A stretch of DNA of 64,000 nucleotides from Micromonospora ferruginea (lineage in GTDB: Bacteria; Actinomycetota; Actinomycetes; Mycobacteriales; Micromonosporaceae), in the NCBI RefSeq assembly GCF_013694245.2, contig NZ_CP059322.2:182001-246000 (forward strand). Direction: 5' to 3'. Every line of letters starts with the position of its first letter. Position 1 is the stretch's first letter. Positions 1-10,645 of the stretch are shown here, piece by piece. Position numbers and translations under genes: made by a program. The notes beneath the pieces are model-generated. The model did not search any database and was not told the DNA's origin. It saw only the letters and a program-made list of their open reading frames with translations.

Positions 1-1
1 C

Positions 2-700
2 CGCACGGTCCGGCTGCTGGCCCAGCTCACCCGCCAGGTCGCGGTGGTGCAATATCCCAGCCTGGCCCGGTCCAAGGTGCGTCACCTGGAGCTGGTGCCG
101 ATCTCCACCACCCGGCTGATGGTCGTCATGATCGCCGACACCGGTCGGGTCGAGCAGCGGTTGGTCGAGCTGCCCGCGCCGGTCCCCGCCGACCACGTGA
201 CCGACCTGCGCCGGCTGGTCAACGAGAAGCTCGTCGGCAGCCAGCTCGCCGAGACGCCGCCGCTGGTGCAGGCGCTGGTCGAAGAGTCCGCGCCGCACCT
301 GCGGCCGGCCATGACCACGCTCTCCACGGTGTTGCTGGAGACGCTCGTCGAGCGGCACGAGGAGCGGATCGCGCTGGCCGGCACCGCCAACCTCACCCGG
401 GGCGGCCTGCTCGACTTCCAGGGCTCGCTGCGACCCATCCTGGAGGCGCTCGAGGAGGAGGTCGTGCTGCTCAAGCTGATCGGCGAGGCCGAGCCGAGCA
501 CCACCCGGGTGCTCATCGGCGACGAGAACGAGATCGACAACCTGCGGGCCGCCTCGGTGGTCAGCACCGGATACGGCCCGGGCGCCACCATCGTGGGCGG
601 GCTCGGCGTGCTCGGGCCGACCCGGATGGACTACCCCGGCAATATCGCCATGGTGAGGGCCGTGGCACGCTACGTGGGCGAACTGCTGGCCCAGAACTGA
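2..700 (+). CDS. hrcA: HrcA heat-shock repressor, C-terminal part (start lies before the window)
   Basis: The reading frame is open from the first complete codon at base 2, so the 232 visible residues are the C-terminal two thirds of a protein of about 340 residues. It is HrcA, the repressor that binds CIRCE elements upstream of groE/dnaK-type operons and needs GroEL to stay active. Visible family features are the start of the regulatory domain ([20 protein letters not shown]) and the conserved end [19 protein letters not shown] near the C-terminus. The N-terminal winged helix lies off the window. dnaJ follows 56 bases downstream in the same direction, the usual hrcA-dnaJ2 operon of actinobacteria. 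Identification is firm; only the start is missing. Confidence 0.95.
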   Translation, partial: RTVRLLAQLTRQVAVVQYPSLARSKVRHLELVPISTTRLMVVMIADTGRVEQRLVELPAPVPADHVTDLRRLVNEKLVGSQLAETPPLVQALVEESAPHLRPAMTTLSTVLLETLVERHEERIALAGTANLTRGGLLDFQGSLRPILEALEEEVVLLKLIGEAEPSTTRVLIGDENEIDNLRAASVVSTGYGPGATIVGGLGVLGPTRMDYPGNIAMVRAVARYVGELLAQN

Positions 701-756
701 CCAGTCAGGGCCGACGGCCGGCAGCGGCCGACGACCGGCGCGGACGCGAGACGAAC

Positions 757-1917
757 ATGAGGACACCAGACGCAGTGGCCAGGGACTACTACGGCATTCT
801 CGGCGTGAGCCGGGACGCCTCCGACGACGACATCAAGCGTGCCTACCGCAAGCTGGCGCGGCAGTACCACCCGGACGTCAATCCGGACCCGGAGGCACAG
901 GAGAAGTTCAAGGACATCAACGCCGCGTACGAGGTCCTCTCGGACGACCGGAAGCGGCAGATCGTCGACCTGGGCGGCGACCCGCTCGCCCCGGGAGGCG
1001 GCGGCGCGGGCCCGGGCGGCCCGGGCGGGGCCGGCCCGTTCGTCGGCTTCCAGGACATCATGGACGCGTTCTTCGGCGGCGCGGCGGGCGGCAGCCGGGG
1101 TCCCCGGCCGCGCACCCGGCCCGGCGCCGACGCGATCCTGCGCCTGGAGCTGGACCTCAACGAGACCGCGTTCGGCGTCGAGGCGCCGATCACCGTCGAC
1201 ACCGCCGTGCTCTGCACCACCTGCTCCGGCGCCGGCACCGCCGCCGGCACCCACCTGGCCACCTGCGAGGCGTGCGGCGGCCGGGGCGAGGTGCAGTCGG
1301 TGCAGCGGACGTTCCTCGGCCAGGTGGTCTCCGCCCGGCCGTGCACCGTCTGCCAGGGCTACGGCACCACGATCCCGCATCCCTGCCCGACCTGCGCCGG
1401 CGACGGCCGGGTGCGCACCCGCCGCTCGCTGACCGTGAAGATCCCGGCCGGCGTCGAGGACGGCATGCGGATCCGGCTGGCCCAGCAGGGCGAGGTCGGC
1501 CCGGGCGGCGGCACCGCCGGCGACCTCTACGTCGAGATCCACGAGCGGACCCACGACGTCTACTCGCGCAAGGGCGACGACCTGCACTGCCGCGTCACCG
1601 TGCCGATGACCGCCGCGGCGCTCGGCACCCGGCTGACGATCAAGACGCTCGACAGCGAGGAGGTCGTCGACGTCAAGCCGGGCACCCAGCCCGGCAGCAC
1701 GCTGCGGCTGCGCGCCCGCGGCGTCCCGCACCTGCGCGGCGCCGGCCGGGGCGACCTCTACGTCCACCTGGACGTCCGCACCCCGACCAAGCTCGACGCC
1801 GACCAGGAGCGGATGCTGCGCGACTTCGCCAAGACCCGGGGCGAGGAGGTCGCCGAGCTGACCAAGCAGGGCGGCTTCTTCTCCCGGATGCGCGACGCGT
1901 TCAACGGGCACGCCTGA
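757..1917 (+). CDS. dnaJ: Chaperone protein DnaJ (DnaJ2 type)
   Basis: Hsp40 co-chaperone of 386 residues that stimulates DnaK ATPase and binds unfolded clients in the cytoplasm. The J domain occupies about residues 7-75 with the HPD tripeptide (QYHPDVN). A glycine-rich linker follows. The zinc-binding region has four CxxCxGxG-type modules ([32 protein letters not shown]), and then come the two C-terminal beta domains. The ATG at 757 is used here. A GTG at 775 would give the family-typical start MARDYYG and is a real alternative, since AGGA precedes it by about 12 bases. Its stop is one base from the rsmE start, so hrcA, dnaJ and rsmE look like one transcript. Confidence 0.96.
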   Translation: MRTPDAVARDYYGILGVSRDASDDDIKRAYRKLARQYHPDVNPDPEAQEKFKDINAAYEVLSDDRKRQIVDLGGDPLAPGGGGAGPGGPGGAGPFVGFQDIMDAFFGGAAGGSRGPRPRTRPGADAILRLELDLNETAFGVEAPITVDTAVLCTTCSGAGTAAGTHLATCEACGGRGEVQSVQRTFLGQVVSARPCTVCQGYGTTIPHPCPTCAGDGRVRTRRSLTVKIPAGVEDGMRIRLAQQGEVGPGGGTAGDLYVEIHERTHDVYSRKGDDLHCRVTVPMTAAALGTRLTIKTLDSEEVVDVKPGTQPGSTLRLRARGVPHLRGAGRGDLYVHLDVRTPTKLDADQERMLRDFAKTRGEEVAELTKQGGFFSRMRDAFNGHA

Positions 1918-1918
1918 G

Positions 1919-2653
1919 GTGTCGGCGCCGCTGTTCCTGGTCGAGGCGCTGCCCACCGGCGACACGGTGACGCTGGACGGCCCGGAGGGCCACCACGCGG
2001 CCACCGTGCAGCGGCTGCGCGTCGGCCAGGAACTGCTGCTCGCCGACGGCCGGGGCGGCACCGCCGCCGCGGCGGTCACCGCCGTCGGCCGGGGCACCCT
2101 TCAGGCGCGGATCACCGGCCGGGGGTACGCCGACGCGTGCGTCCCGCGCCTGGTCGTGGTGCAGGGCATCGCCAAGGGCGACCGGGGTGAGCTGGCCGTG
2201 CAGGCGATGACCGAGGTCGGGGTGGACGAGATCGTGCCCTGGGCGGCGTCCCGCTCGGTGACCCAGTGGCGCGGCGACCGGGGCGTACGGGCCCGGGAGA
2301 AGTGGGCGGCCACCGCCCGGGAGGCCGCCAAGCAGGCCCGCCGCCCGTGGCTGCCGGTGGTGGCCGGCGCACCGGACGAGTCCACCGCCATGGTGGCCCG
2401 GCGGATCGCCGGCGCCGCCGCGACCTTCGTGCTGCACGAGGAGGCCGGCGAGCGGCTCACCACCGCCGAGCTGCCGTCGACCGGCGAGATCGTCCTCGTG
2501 GTCGGGCCGGAGGGCGGCATCGCCGAGGCGGAGCTGGCCGCGTTCCGCGACGCCGGCGCCCGTACCGTCCGGCTCGGGCCGTCCGTGCTGCGGACCTCCA
2601 CCGCCGGGGTGGCCGCGCTCAGCGTGCTCGCCGCCCGCCTCGGCCGCTGGTGA
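1919..2653 (+). CDS. rsmE: 16S rRNA (uracil-1498-N3)-methyltransferase RsmE
   Basis: A 244-residue enzyme that methylates N3 of U1498 in 16S rRNA, using S-adenosylmethionine on the assembled 30S subunit. The N-terminal PUA-like part starts FLVEALPTGD. The C-terminal SPOUT (trefoil-knot) part contains the SAM-loop motif VVGPEGGIAEAEL and the end segment RLGPSVLRTSTAGVAAL, both diagnostic. The GTG start lies one base after the dnaJ stop, so the two are probably translationally coupled. It meets ppk2 tail to tail with a one-base gap. Length and motifs are normal for the family. Confidence 0.96.
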   Translation: MSAPLFLVEALPTGDTVTLDGPEGHHAATVQRLRVGQELLLADGRGGTAAAAVTAVGRGTLQARITGRGYADACVPRLVVVQGIAKGDRGELAVQAMTEVGVDEIVPWAASRSVTQWRGDRGVRAREKWAATAREAAKQARRPWLPVVAGAPDESTAMVARRIAGAAATFVLHEEAGERLTTAELPSTGEIVLVVGPEGGIAEAELAAFRDAGARTVRLGPSVLRTSTAGVAALSVLAARLGRW

Positions 2654-2654
2654 C

Positions 2655-3566
2655 TCAGGGGCGCGGGAAGATCGGCACCGGCTGCTCCTCGGGACCCAGG
2701 TCCAGGCCCGCCGGCCCGATGATCAACGGGTCGGGCGTGCCGACCACGTCGACGTCCTTGCCGTCGTAGTCGAACCGGTGCAGCACGTGCCGGATCGCCT
2801 CCAGCCGGGCCCGCTTCTTGTCGTTGCTCTTCACCACCGTCCACGGCGCGTCCGCGGTGTCGGTCCAGAAGAACATCGCCTCCTTGGCCTCGGTGTACTC
2901 GTCCCAGCGGTCGAGTGAGGCCAGGTCCATCGGGGACAGCTTCCACTGCCGCACCGGATCCACCTTGCGCACCACGAACCGGGTGCGCTGCTCGTTGCGG
3001 GACACCGAGAACCAGAACTTCACCAGCCGGATCCCGGAGCGCACCAGCATCCGCTCCAGGTCGGGGGCCTGCCGCAGGAACTCCAGATATTCGGTACGGG
3101 AACAGAAGCCCATCACCCGCTCCACGCCGGCCCGGTTGTACCAGGACCGGTCGAAGAGCACCATCTCGCCCGCGCTCGGCAGGTGGGCCAGCCAGCGCTG
3201 GAAGTACCACTGGCCGGCCTCCCGCTCGTCCGGCTTGACCAGCGCGACGACGCTCGCACCGCGCGGGTTCAGGTGCTCCATGAAGCGCTTGATGGTGCCG
3301 CCCTTGCCGGCCGCGTCCCGCCCCTCGAAGAGGATCACCAACCGCTCGCCGCTGTCCTTCACCCAGTCCTGGAGCTTGAGCAGCTCGATCTGGAGCAGAC
3401 GCTTCTGGCGGTCGTACTCCTCGCGGTCGAGACGCTGCCCGTACGGGTACTCGTCACGCCACGTCTCGACCGGGCTGCCGTCCGACCGCAGCAGCACGGG
3501 ATCGTTGTCGTGCCCGTCGATCACGCGGTAGTCGGCGGCGATGTCCAGCAGCTCGGTGTCGGCCAT
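2655..3566 (-). CDS. ppk2: Polyphosphate kinase 2 family protein
   Basis: A 303-residue cytoplasmic kinase that moves phosphate between inorganic polyphosphate and nucleotides. The Walker A loop is FEGRDAAGKGGTIKRF (about residues 81-96). The second hallmark DRSWYNRAGVERVMGF lies about 60 residues further on, and the lid segment is RFVVRKVDPVRQWKLSPMD. Single-domain length fits class I PPK2, which mainly phosphorylates nucleoside diphosphates, but I cannot settle the class from motifs alone. It is transcribed toward rsmE and follows the SDR gene on the same strand after 37 bases. It is not part of the mycobacterial hrcA-era block, so it is an insertion relative to that order. Confidence 0.93.
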   Translation of the reverse strand: MADTELLDIAADYRVIDGHDNDPVLLRSDGSPVETWRDEYPYGQRLDREEYDRQKRLLQIELLKLQDWVKDSGERLVILFEGRDAAGKGGTIKRFMEHLNPRGASVVALVKPDEREAGQWYFQRWLAHLPSAGEMVLFDRSWYNRAGVERVMGFCSRTEYLEFLRQAPDLERMLVRSGIRLVKFWFSVSRNEQRTRFVVRKVDPVRQWKLSPMDLASLDRWDEYTEAKEAMFFWTDTADAPWTVVKSNDKKRARLEAIRHVLHRFDYDGKDVDVVGTPDPLIIGPAGLDLGPEEQPVPIFPRP

Positions 3567-3603
3567 ACCCGGGGTACCTACCCCGTCACCCGGTTTCGAC
3601 GCG

Positions 3604-4374
3604 TCAGCTCCGCAGGTAGGACGCGCCGTTCAGGTCGACGATGGTGCCGGACGCCCACTCGGCCTCCGGGCTGGCCAGCCAGTGCACCGCCGCCGCGATC
3701 TCCTCCGGCCGGGCCACCCGGTGGAACGGCGACTGCGCCCGCACCGCCTCGCCCCGCTCGCTCTTGAGGTGCTCGTTGGTCATGTCGGTCGCCACGAAGC
3801 CGGGGGCCACGCACGCCACCCCGATGCGGTACGGCGCCAGCGCCACCGCGAGCGACTGCGCCATCGCGTTCATCCCCGCCTTGCTGGCCCCGTACGCCGG
3901 GTTGGCCGGCTCGCCCCGGAACGCGCCCCGCGACGAGACGTTGACGATCCGCCCGCCCCGCTCCCGCATGTGCCGGGCCGCGCACCAGGACGCGTTCGCG
4001 GCGCCGAACAGGTTGACGTCCAGCACCTCCCGCCAGCGCGTCCGCCACTGCTCGTAGGTGCTCTCGAAGACCGGGTGCGGCGGATCGGCCGGCCCGAACA
4101 CGCCGGCGTTGTTGACCAGCACGTCGAGACCGCCGAGCCGTTCGGCCGCGGCGTCCACCATGGCCCGGACCGCGTCCGGGTCGGCCAGGTCGGCGCGGAC
4201 CACCACGTGCCCGTCGCCGGGCAGCTCGGCACGCAGCGCCTCGGCCAGCTCGCCGGAGTCCCGGTGGTGCACCGCGACCCGGTCCCCGCCGGCCGCGAAC
4301 ACCCGCGCCACCGCCCGCCCGATGCCCCGCGAGGCCCCCGTCACCAGCACCGCCCGTCCCGCCATGCCGGCCAT
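3604..4374 (-). CDS. SDR family NAD(P)-dependent oxidoreductase
   Basis: A 256-residue classical short-chain dehydrogenase. The cofactor loop is TGASRGIG (about residues 12-19), the structural motif is NNAG, and the catalytic residues are the Ser in VNVSSRG and the Tyr and Lys in YGASKAG. The C-terminal PGFVATDM loop is typical of FabG-like reductases. The substrate cannot be told from sequence, and FabG-like annotation would be over-reading because no fatty-acid synthesis genes are near. A second Met three residues in (4365) is an equally good start. It is divergent from the HIT gene with only 28 bases between, so both promoters share that gap. Confidence 0.9.
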   Translation of the reverse strand: MAGMAGRAVLVTGASRGIGRAVARVFAAGGDRVAVHHRDSGELAEALRAELPGDGHVVVRADLADPDAVRAMVDAAAERLGGLDVLVNNAGVFGPADPPHPVFESTYEQWRTRWREVLDVNLFGAANASWCAARHMRERGGRIVNVSSRGAFRGEPANPAYGASKAGMNAMAQSLAVALAPYRIGVACVAPGFVATDMTNEHLKSERGEAVRAQSPFHRVARPEEIAAAVHWLASPEAEWASGTIVDLNGASYLRS

Positions 4375-4390
4375 CCTGCCGCATGTTCCT

Positions 4391-4396
4391 TACACT
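4391..4396 (+). promoter_or_regulatory. -10 hexamer TACACT for a leaderless HIT-family transcript
   Basis: TACACT fits the actinobacterial -10 pattern TANNNT. It ends six bases before the ATG at 4403, the spacing expected when transcription starts at the start codon itself. No Shine-Dalgarno sequence precedes the ATG. The call rests on spacing and pattern only. Confidence 0.45.
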
Positions 4397-4402
4397 GCTG
4401 CG

Positions 4403-4753
4403 ATGGGAGTCGACTGCCTGTTCTGCCGGATCGTCGCCGGGGAGATCCCGGCCACCATCGTCCGCGAGACCGCCACCACCCTCGCCTTCCGGGACATCGA
4501 CCCGAAGGCGCCCACCCACGTGCTGGTGATCCCCAAGGAGCACTACGCGGACGTGGCCACGCTGGCGCAGGGCGACCCGACGCTCGCCGGCGAGCTGCTC
4601 CAGACCGCCGCGCTGGTGGCCGAGGAGGAGGGCCTGACGGTGGACGGGTTCCGGCTCATGTTCAACACCGGCCCGTACGGCGGCCAGGAGGTCTTCCACG
4701 TGCACGCCCACCTGCTCGGCGGCGCGCCGCTGGGCCCGATGCTCTGCCGCTGA
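4403..4753 (+). CDS. HIT family protein (HINT-like nucleotide hydrolase)
   Basis: A 116-residue histidine-triad protein. It starts CLFCRIVAGEIPA, the classical HINT opening, and ends with the active-site string HVHAHLLGG, where the histidine triad attacks AMP-linked substrates (purine nucleoside phosphoramidates in characterised relatives). Met 4403 is chosen because the family's N-terminal CxFC motif begins six residues in; the frame is open further upstream but only through unrelated sequence. The mRNA is probably leaderless. The physiological substrate is unknown. Three bases separate it from the following serine hydrolase, so the two are likely co-transcribed. Confidence 0.93.
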   Translation: MGVDCLFCRIVAGEIPATIVRETATTLAFRDIDPKAPTHVLVIPKEHYADVATLAQGDPTLAGELLQTAALVAEEEGLTVDGFRLMFNTGPYGGQEVFHVHAHLLGGAPLGPMLCR

Positions 4754-4756
4754 CCG

Positions 4757-6133
4757 GTGACCACGATCTCCGACCGGCTCGGCCGGATGACGCGGCAGGC
4801 CCAGGCGAAGGGGCGCATCCCGGCCGTGTCGGCGGCCCTGCACCGGGCGGACCGCCCGCTCTGGACCTGCGCGGTGGGCGGCACCGGCAACGACACGCCG
4901 CTCGACGAGGAGACGGTCTTCCGGATCGGCTCGGTCACCAAGACCTTCACCGCCGCGCTGGTCATGCAGTGCCGCGACGACGGCCTGCTCGACCTGGACG
5001 ACCCGGTCGGGCGGCACCTCGACCTGCCCGCGCACGGCGAGCTGACCGTGCGCCGGCTGCTGTCGCACACCGCCGGCCTGCAACGCGAGCCGCACGGCGA
5101 CGTGTGGGACAGCCTGCGCGCCCCGGCCGTCGAGGAGCTGCTGGCCGACCTGGCCCGGGCCGAGCGGGTGCTGCCCACCGGCCGCCGCTTCCACTACTCC
5201 AACCTCGGTGTGGCGCTGCTCGGCGAGCTGGTCGCCCGGCGGCGCGGCGGCACCTGGGCCGAGGTGCTCGCCGACCGGGTCCTCACTCCGCTCGGGCTGG
5301 CCGCCACCGCCACCGTGCCGGGGGAGCGGGCCGCCACCGGGCACCTGGTCGACGCCTACTCCGACGAGGCGCACCCGGAGCCGCCCACCGACTTCGGCGC
5401 GGTGGCGCCGGCCGCCCAGCTCTGGAGCACCGCGTCGGACATGGCCCGCTGGGCGGCCTTCCTGGCCGACCCGGCCGCGCTCGACCCGGCCGGCGCGGTG
5501 CTCGCCCCGGCCACCGTCGAGGAGATGCGCTGGCCGCTCACCACGACCGACGAGTCGCTCTGGGCGGCCGGTTTCGGCCTCGGGCTGATCCTGGTGCCGC
5601 AGCCGGACCGGGTGACCCACGTGGGGCACGACGGGGCGATGCCCGGTTTCCTGGCCGCCGTCTACGGCCGGCGCGGCGGGGCGGGCACCGCCGGCGCCAT
5701 GGGGTGCGCGGTGCTCGGTTCGTCCGGCGCCGGGGTGGAGGTCTTGGACCTGGCGCACGCGCTGCTGGCCGCCGCCGCCGAGCACGACCCGGCCGAGATC
5801 GAGCCGTGGCGTCCCGGCCCGCCCGCGCCCGCGCACCTGCGCGGCATGCTGGGCCGCTGGTGGGGCGAGGGCTTCGAGTACGTCTTCTCCTGGCACGACG
5901 GGGCGCTGCGGGCGCGGGGCGCGGACGATCCGGCCGGGAAGCCGCCGGCGGTGTTCGCGCCGCTGGCGGAGCGGCCGGACGTGTTCCGCACCATCTCCGG
6001 GCGGGAGTCGGGCGAGCTGCTGCGGCTCACCCGGGACGAACACGGCGTGGTGGTTCGGATGCACTGGGCGACCTACCGTTTCACCCGCGCCCAGGAGACG
6101 TTCGGCGGCTACGACTTCCGGGCCGGTGGCTGA
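4757..6133 (+). CDS. Serine hydrolase, beta-lactamase family (class C / S12-like)
   Basis: A 458-residue protein of the penicillin-binding fold. The SxxK nucleophile motif is SVTK (about residues 59-62, in FRIGSVTKTFTAA). The second motif is the YSN of FHYSNLGVALLGEL, and LLSHTAGL is the usual nearby signature. The third-motif glycine region is GHDGAMPGF. A C-terminal extension of about 120 residues resembles the small beta-barrel domain attached to many esterase or peptidase members. No signal peptide is visible, so a cytoplasmic esterase or peptidase is more likely than a secreted beta-lactamase. The GTG start at 4757 is three bases after the HIT gene stop. Confidence 0.9.
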   Translation: MTTISDRLGRMTRQAQAKGRIPAVSAALHRADRPLWTCAVGGTGNDTPLDEETVFRIGSVTKTFTAALVMQCRDDGLLDLDDPVGRHLDLPAHGELTVRRLLSHTAGLQREPHGDVWDSLRAPAVEELLADLARAERVLPTGRRFHYSNLGVALLGELVARRRGGTWAEVLADRVLTPLGLAATATVPGERAATGHLVDAYSDEAHPEPPTDFGAVAPAAQLWSTASDMARWAAFLADPAALDPAGAVLAPATVEEMRWPLTTTDESLWAAGFGLGLILVPQPDRVTHVGHDGAMPGFLAAVYGRRGGAGTAGAMGCAVLGSSGAGVEVLDLAHALLAAAAEHDPAEIEPWRPGPPAPAHLRGMLGRWWGEGFEYVFSWHDGALRARGADDPAGKPPAVFAPLAERPDVFRTISGRESGELLRLTRDEHGVVVRMHWATYRFTRAQETFGGYDFRAGG

Positions 6134-6238
6134 CCGCCGAGCACCGGAAATGGGCGCGGTGCCCGCGGTGTCGACCCGATACGATGGGAGCTGTCGTCCG
6201 CCGCGCCAGCAGGGCCCGGCACCGAGATCGGAGAGCAG

Positions 6239-8395
<2,157 letters not shown>

Positions 8396-8416
8396 CCCAT
8401 TCAGAGGAAGACAGAG

Positions 8417-8890
8417 TTGTCCATCGAGATCGCCAACGAGTCCGGTGTCGACGTCGACACCGACGCCGTGCTCGCCGTCGCCCGGCACGCCCTCGACGAG
8501 ATGGGGGTCAACCCCCTCGCCGAGCTGTCCGTGCTGCTGGTCGACATCGAATACATGTCGGAGCTGAACCACCGCTGGATGGGCGGTGACGGCCCGACCG
8601 ACGTGCTCGCCTTCCCCATGGACGAGGGCAGCGTCGACCACGGGCCGGGGGAGAGCGCCCCGGCGGGCGGCGAGCCGGCGCTGCTCGGCGACATCGTGCT
8701 GTGCCCGGAGGTGGCGGGCAAGCAGGCGGCGGCCGCCGGGCACTCCGCCGCCGACGAGCTGCACCTGCTCACCGTGCACGGCGTGCTGCACCTGCTCGGC
8801 TACGACCACGCCGAGCCCGAGGAGGAGCGGGAGATGTTCGGTCTCCAGGCCCGGCTGCTGGCCAGCTGGCGGTCGACCCGGTCGCAGTGA
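8417..8890 (+). CDS. ybeY: Endoribonuclease YbeY
   Basis: A 157-residue zinc-dependent RNase for 16S rRNA 3'-end maturation and ribosome quality control. The metal site is [13 protein letters not shown], with three His in the order of the family motif. [16 protein letters not shown] is the other family signature. The start is a TTG at 8417, chosen because AGAGGAAG lies six bases before it and [10 protein letters not shown] is the expected N-terminus. The family's usual insertion between the two motifs is present. The stop overlaps the next start by one base (TGATG at 8888-8892), so phoH, ybeY and the CorC-type gene are coupled. Confidence 0.95.
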   Translation: MSIEIANESGVDVDTDAVLAVARHALDEMGVNPLAELSVLLVDIEYMSELNHRWMGGDGPTDVLAFPMDEGSVDHGPGESAPAGGEPALLGDIVLCPEVAGKQAAAAGHSAADELHLLTVHGVLHLLGYDHAEPEEEREMFGLQARLLASWRSTRSQ

Positions 8891-10266
8891 TGGTTTCCCT
8901 AGCGGCGGCCGGTTCCCCGGCCGGTCTGCCCGATCTCCAGCTCCTGTTCTTCGGGGCCGGGCTGGTGGTGCTCGCCGGCCTGATCGCGATGACCGAGGCG
9001 GCGTTGGCCGCGGTGTCCCCGGCCCGTGCCGCCGAGCTGGCCCGGGACGGGGCGCGCGGCGCGCGTGCGCTCCAGGCGGTCGCCGGTGACGTGGTCCGCC
9101 ACCTCAACCTGCTGCTCCTGCTGCGCCTGCTGGCGGAGCTGACCGCGACCACGCTGGTGGCGCTGGTGGCGGTGGACACGTTCGGCGCCGGTTGGCGGGC
9201 GGCGCTGGTGACCGCCGGGGCGATGACCGTGGTGAGCTTCGTGGTGGTCGGTGTGGCGCCGCGCACGCTGGGCCGCCAGCACGCGTACGCGGTCGGCCGG
9301 GCGGTCGCGCCGCTGGTGCGCTGGCTGGGTCGGGCGCTCAACCCGCTGGCCTCGCTGCTGATCCTGATCGGCAACGCGGTCACGCCGGGCAAGGGGTTCC
9401 GCGAGGGGCCGTTCGCCACCCAGGTGGAGCTGCGTGAGCTGGTCGACCTGGCCGAGCAGCGGGGCGTGGTGGAGCACGGTGAACGCCAGATGATCCACTC
9501 GGTCTTCGCGCTCGGTGACACCATCGCCCGGGAGGTGATGGTGCCGCGCACCGAGATGGTGTGGATCGAGGAGCGCAAGACGCTGGCCCAGGCGCTGGCG
9601 CTGTTCCTGCGCTCCGGGTTCTCCCGCATCCCGGTGATCGGCGAGAACGTCGACGACGTGCTCGGGGTGCTCTACCTGAAGGATCTGATCCGGCGTACCC
9701 AGGGCGACCGGGGGGCGCGGCAGATGCCGGTGGCCGAGCTGATGCGCCCGGCGACGTTCGTGCCGGAGTCCAAGCCGGTGGACGATCTGCTCTCCGAGAT
9801 GCAGGCGGCCCGCAACCACCTGGTCATCGTGGTGGACGAGTACGGCGGCACCGGCGGCCTGGTCACCATCGAGGACATCCTGGAGGAGATCGTCGGTGAG
9901 ATCACCGACGAGTACGATGTCGAACGCCCACCGGTGGAGCACCTGCCGGACGGGGCCGTGCGGGTGACCGCGCGGCTGCCGGTGGAGAATCTGGGCGAGC
10001 TGTTCGACACCGAGCTGCCCACCGACGAGGTGGAGACGGTCGGTGGCCTGCTCGCCCAGGCGCTCGGTCGGGTGCCCATCCCGGGCTCCGGGGCCGAGGT
10101 GGCCGGTCTGCGCCTGATCGCCGAGGGCACCACCGGCCGGCGCAACCGGATCGACACCGTCCTGGTGAGCCGGGCCGGGCCGGGTTCCGCGCCGGAGGGC
10201 GCGGGGCCGGCCGAGTCCGGTGGCAACCCCAACCGTTCCGAGGAGAGGCAACCCGCCGATGCCTGA
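8890..10266 (+). CDS. CNNM/CorC (HlyC) family membrane protein with CBS domains
   Basis: A 458-residue membrane protein. An N-terminal DUF21/CNNM domain with about four hydrophobic segments covers residues 15-155. Two CBS domains follow from about residue 215, starting VMVPRTEMVWIEE and containing SRIPVIGENVDDVLGVLYLKD. Then come the linker YGGTGGLVTIEDILEEIVGEI and a C-terminal CorC_HlyC transporter-associated domain (about 355-425). Relatives are implicated in magnesium or cobalt efflux; the old name hemolysin is misleading. The ATG at 8890 overlaps the ybeY stop. The last 40 residues are disordered. The gene order with ybeY and era matches Rv2367c-Rv2366c of M. tuberculosis. Confidence 0.93.
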   Translation: MVSLAAAGSPAGLPDLQLLFFGAGLVVLAGLIAMTEAALAAVSPARAAELARDGARGARALQAVAGDVVRHLNLLLLLRLLAELTATTLVALVAVDTFGAGWRAALVTAGAMTVVSFVVVGVAPRTLGRQHAYAVGRAVAPLVRWLGRALNPLASLLILIGNAVTPGKGFREGPFATQVELRELVDLAEQRGVVEHGERQMIHSVFALGDTIAREVMVPRTEMVWIEERKTLAQALALFLRSGFSRIPVIGENVDDVLGVLYLKDLIRRTQGDRGARQMPVAELMRPATFVPESKPVDDLLSEMQAARNHLVIVVDEYGGTGGLVTIEDILEEIVGEITDEYDVERPPVEHLPDGAVRVTARLPVENLGELFDTELPTDEVETVGGLLAQALGRVPIPGSGAEVAGLRLIAEGTTGRRNRIDTVLVSRAGPGSAPEGAGPAESGGNPNRSEERQPADA

Positions 10267-10645
10267 GTCAGCCGCCGTGCCGGCCGCACTGCCCACGCCC
10301 GCCGATCCGGCCGAGCTGAGCGCCGAGGACGCCAAGCTCGTCGTGCTGGCCCGGGGCGCGCGGGGCCGGGTGGGGGCCGTGGAGGGCGCGGCGGTCCGCG
10401 ACCAGGACGGCCGGACGTACGCGGCGGCCAGCGTGGCGCTGCCGTCGCTGGCCCTGACCGCGCTCCAGTTGGCGGTCGCGTCGGCGGTGGCCGCCGGCGC
10501 GAGCCGGTTGGAGGCCGCGGTGGTGGTGACCGAGGCGTCGACGCTCGACGGGGCGGGGCACGCGGCGGTGCGTGACCTGTCCGTCGACGCGCCGATCCAC
10601 GTGGCCGCGCCGGACGGCGCCGTGCTCGGCACGGTGGTCGAGTGA
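10259..10645 (+). CDS. Cytidine deaminase-like protein lacking the zinc-binding residues
   Basis: A 128-residue protein between the CorC-type gene and era, in the position of Rv2365c of M. tuberculosis. It has the size and helix/strand layout of a cytidine deaminase fold (LARGARGRVGAVEGAAVRDQDGRTYAAASV, split by me at the usual beta strands). However, the HAE and PCxxC zinc motifs of true deaminases are absent; the matching region reads LDGAGHAAVRDLS. It is therefore probably not an active deaminase. It overlaps the upstream stop by eight bases and the era start by four, so it is tightly embedded in the operon. A conserved structural or regulatory role tied to era or ribosome assembly is a guess. 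Confidence 0.82.
   Translation: MPESAAVPAALPTPADPAELSAEDAKLVVLARGARGRVGAVEGAAVRDQDGRTYAAASVALPSLALTALQLAVASAVAAGASRLEAAVVVTEASTLDGAGHAAVRDLSVDAPIHVAAPDGAVLGTVVE

Noticed and set aside
4757..6133. Serine hydrolase as an antibiotic-resistance beta-lactamase
   Set aside because: No signal peptide is visible and the C-terminal extra domain is that of esterase or peptidase relatives. The SxxK and YSN motifs alone do not show beta-lactam hydrolysis.
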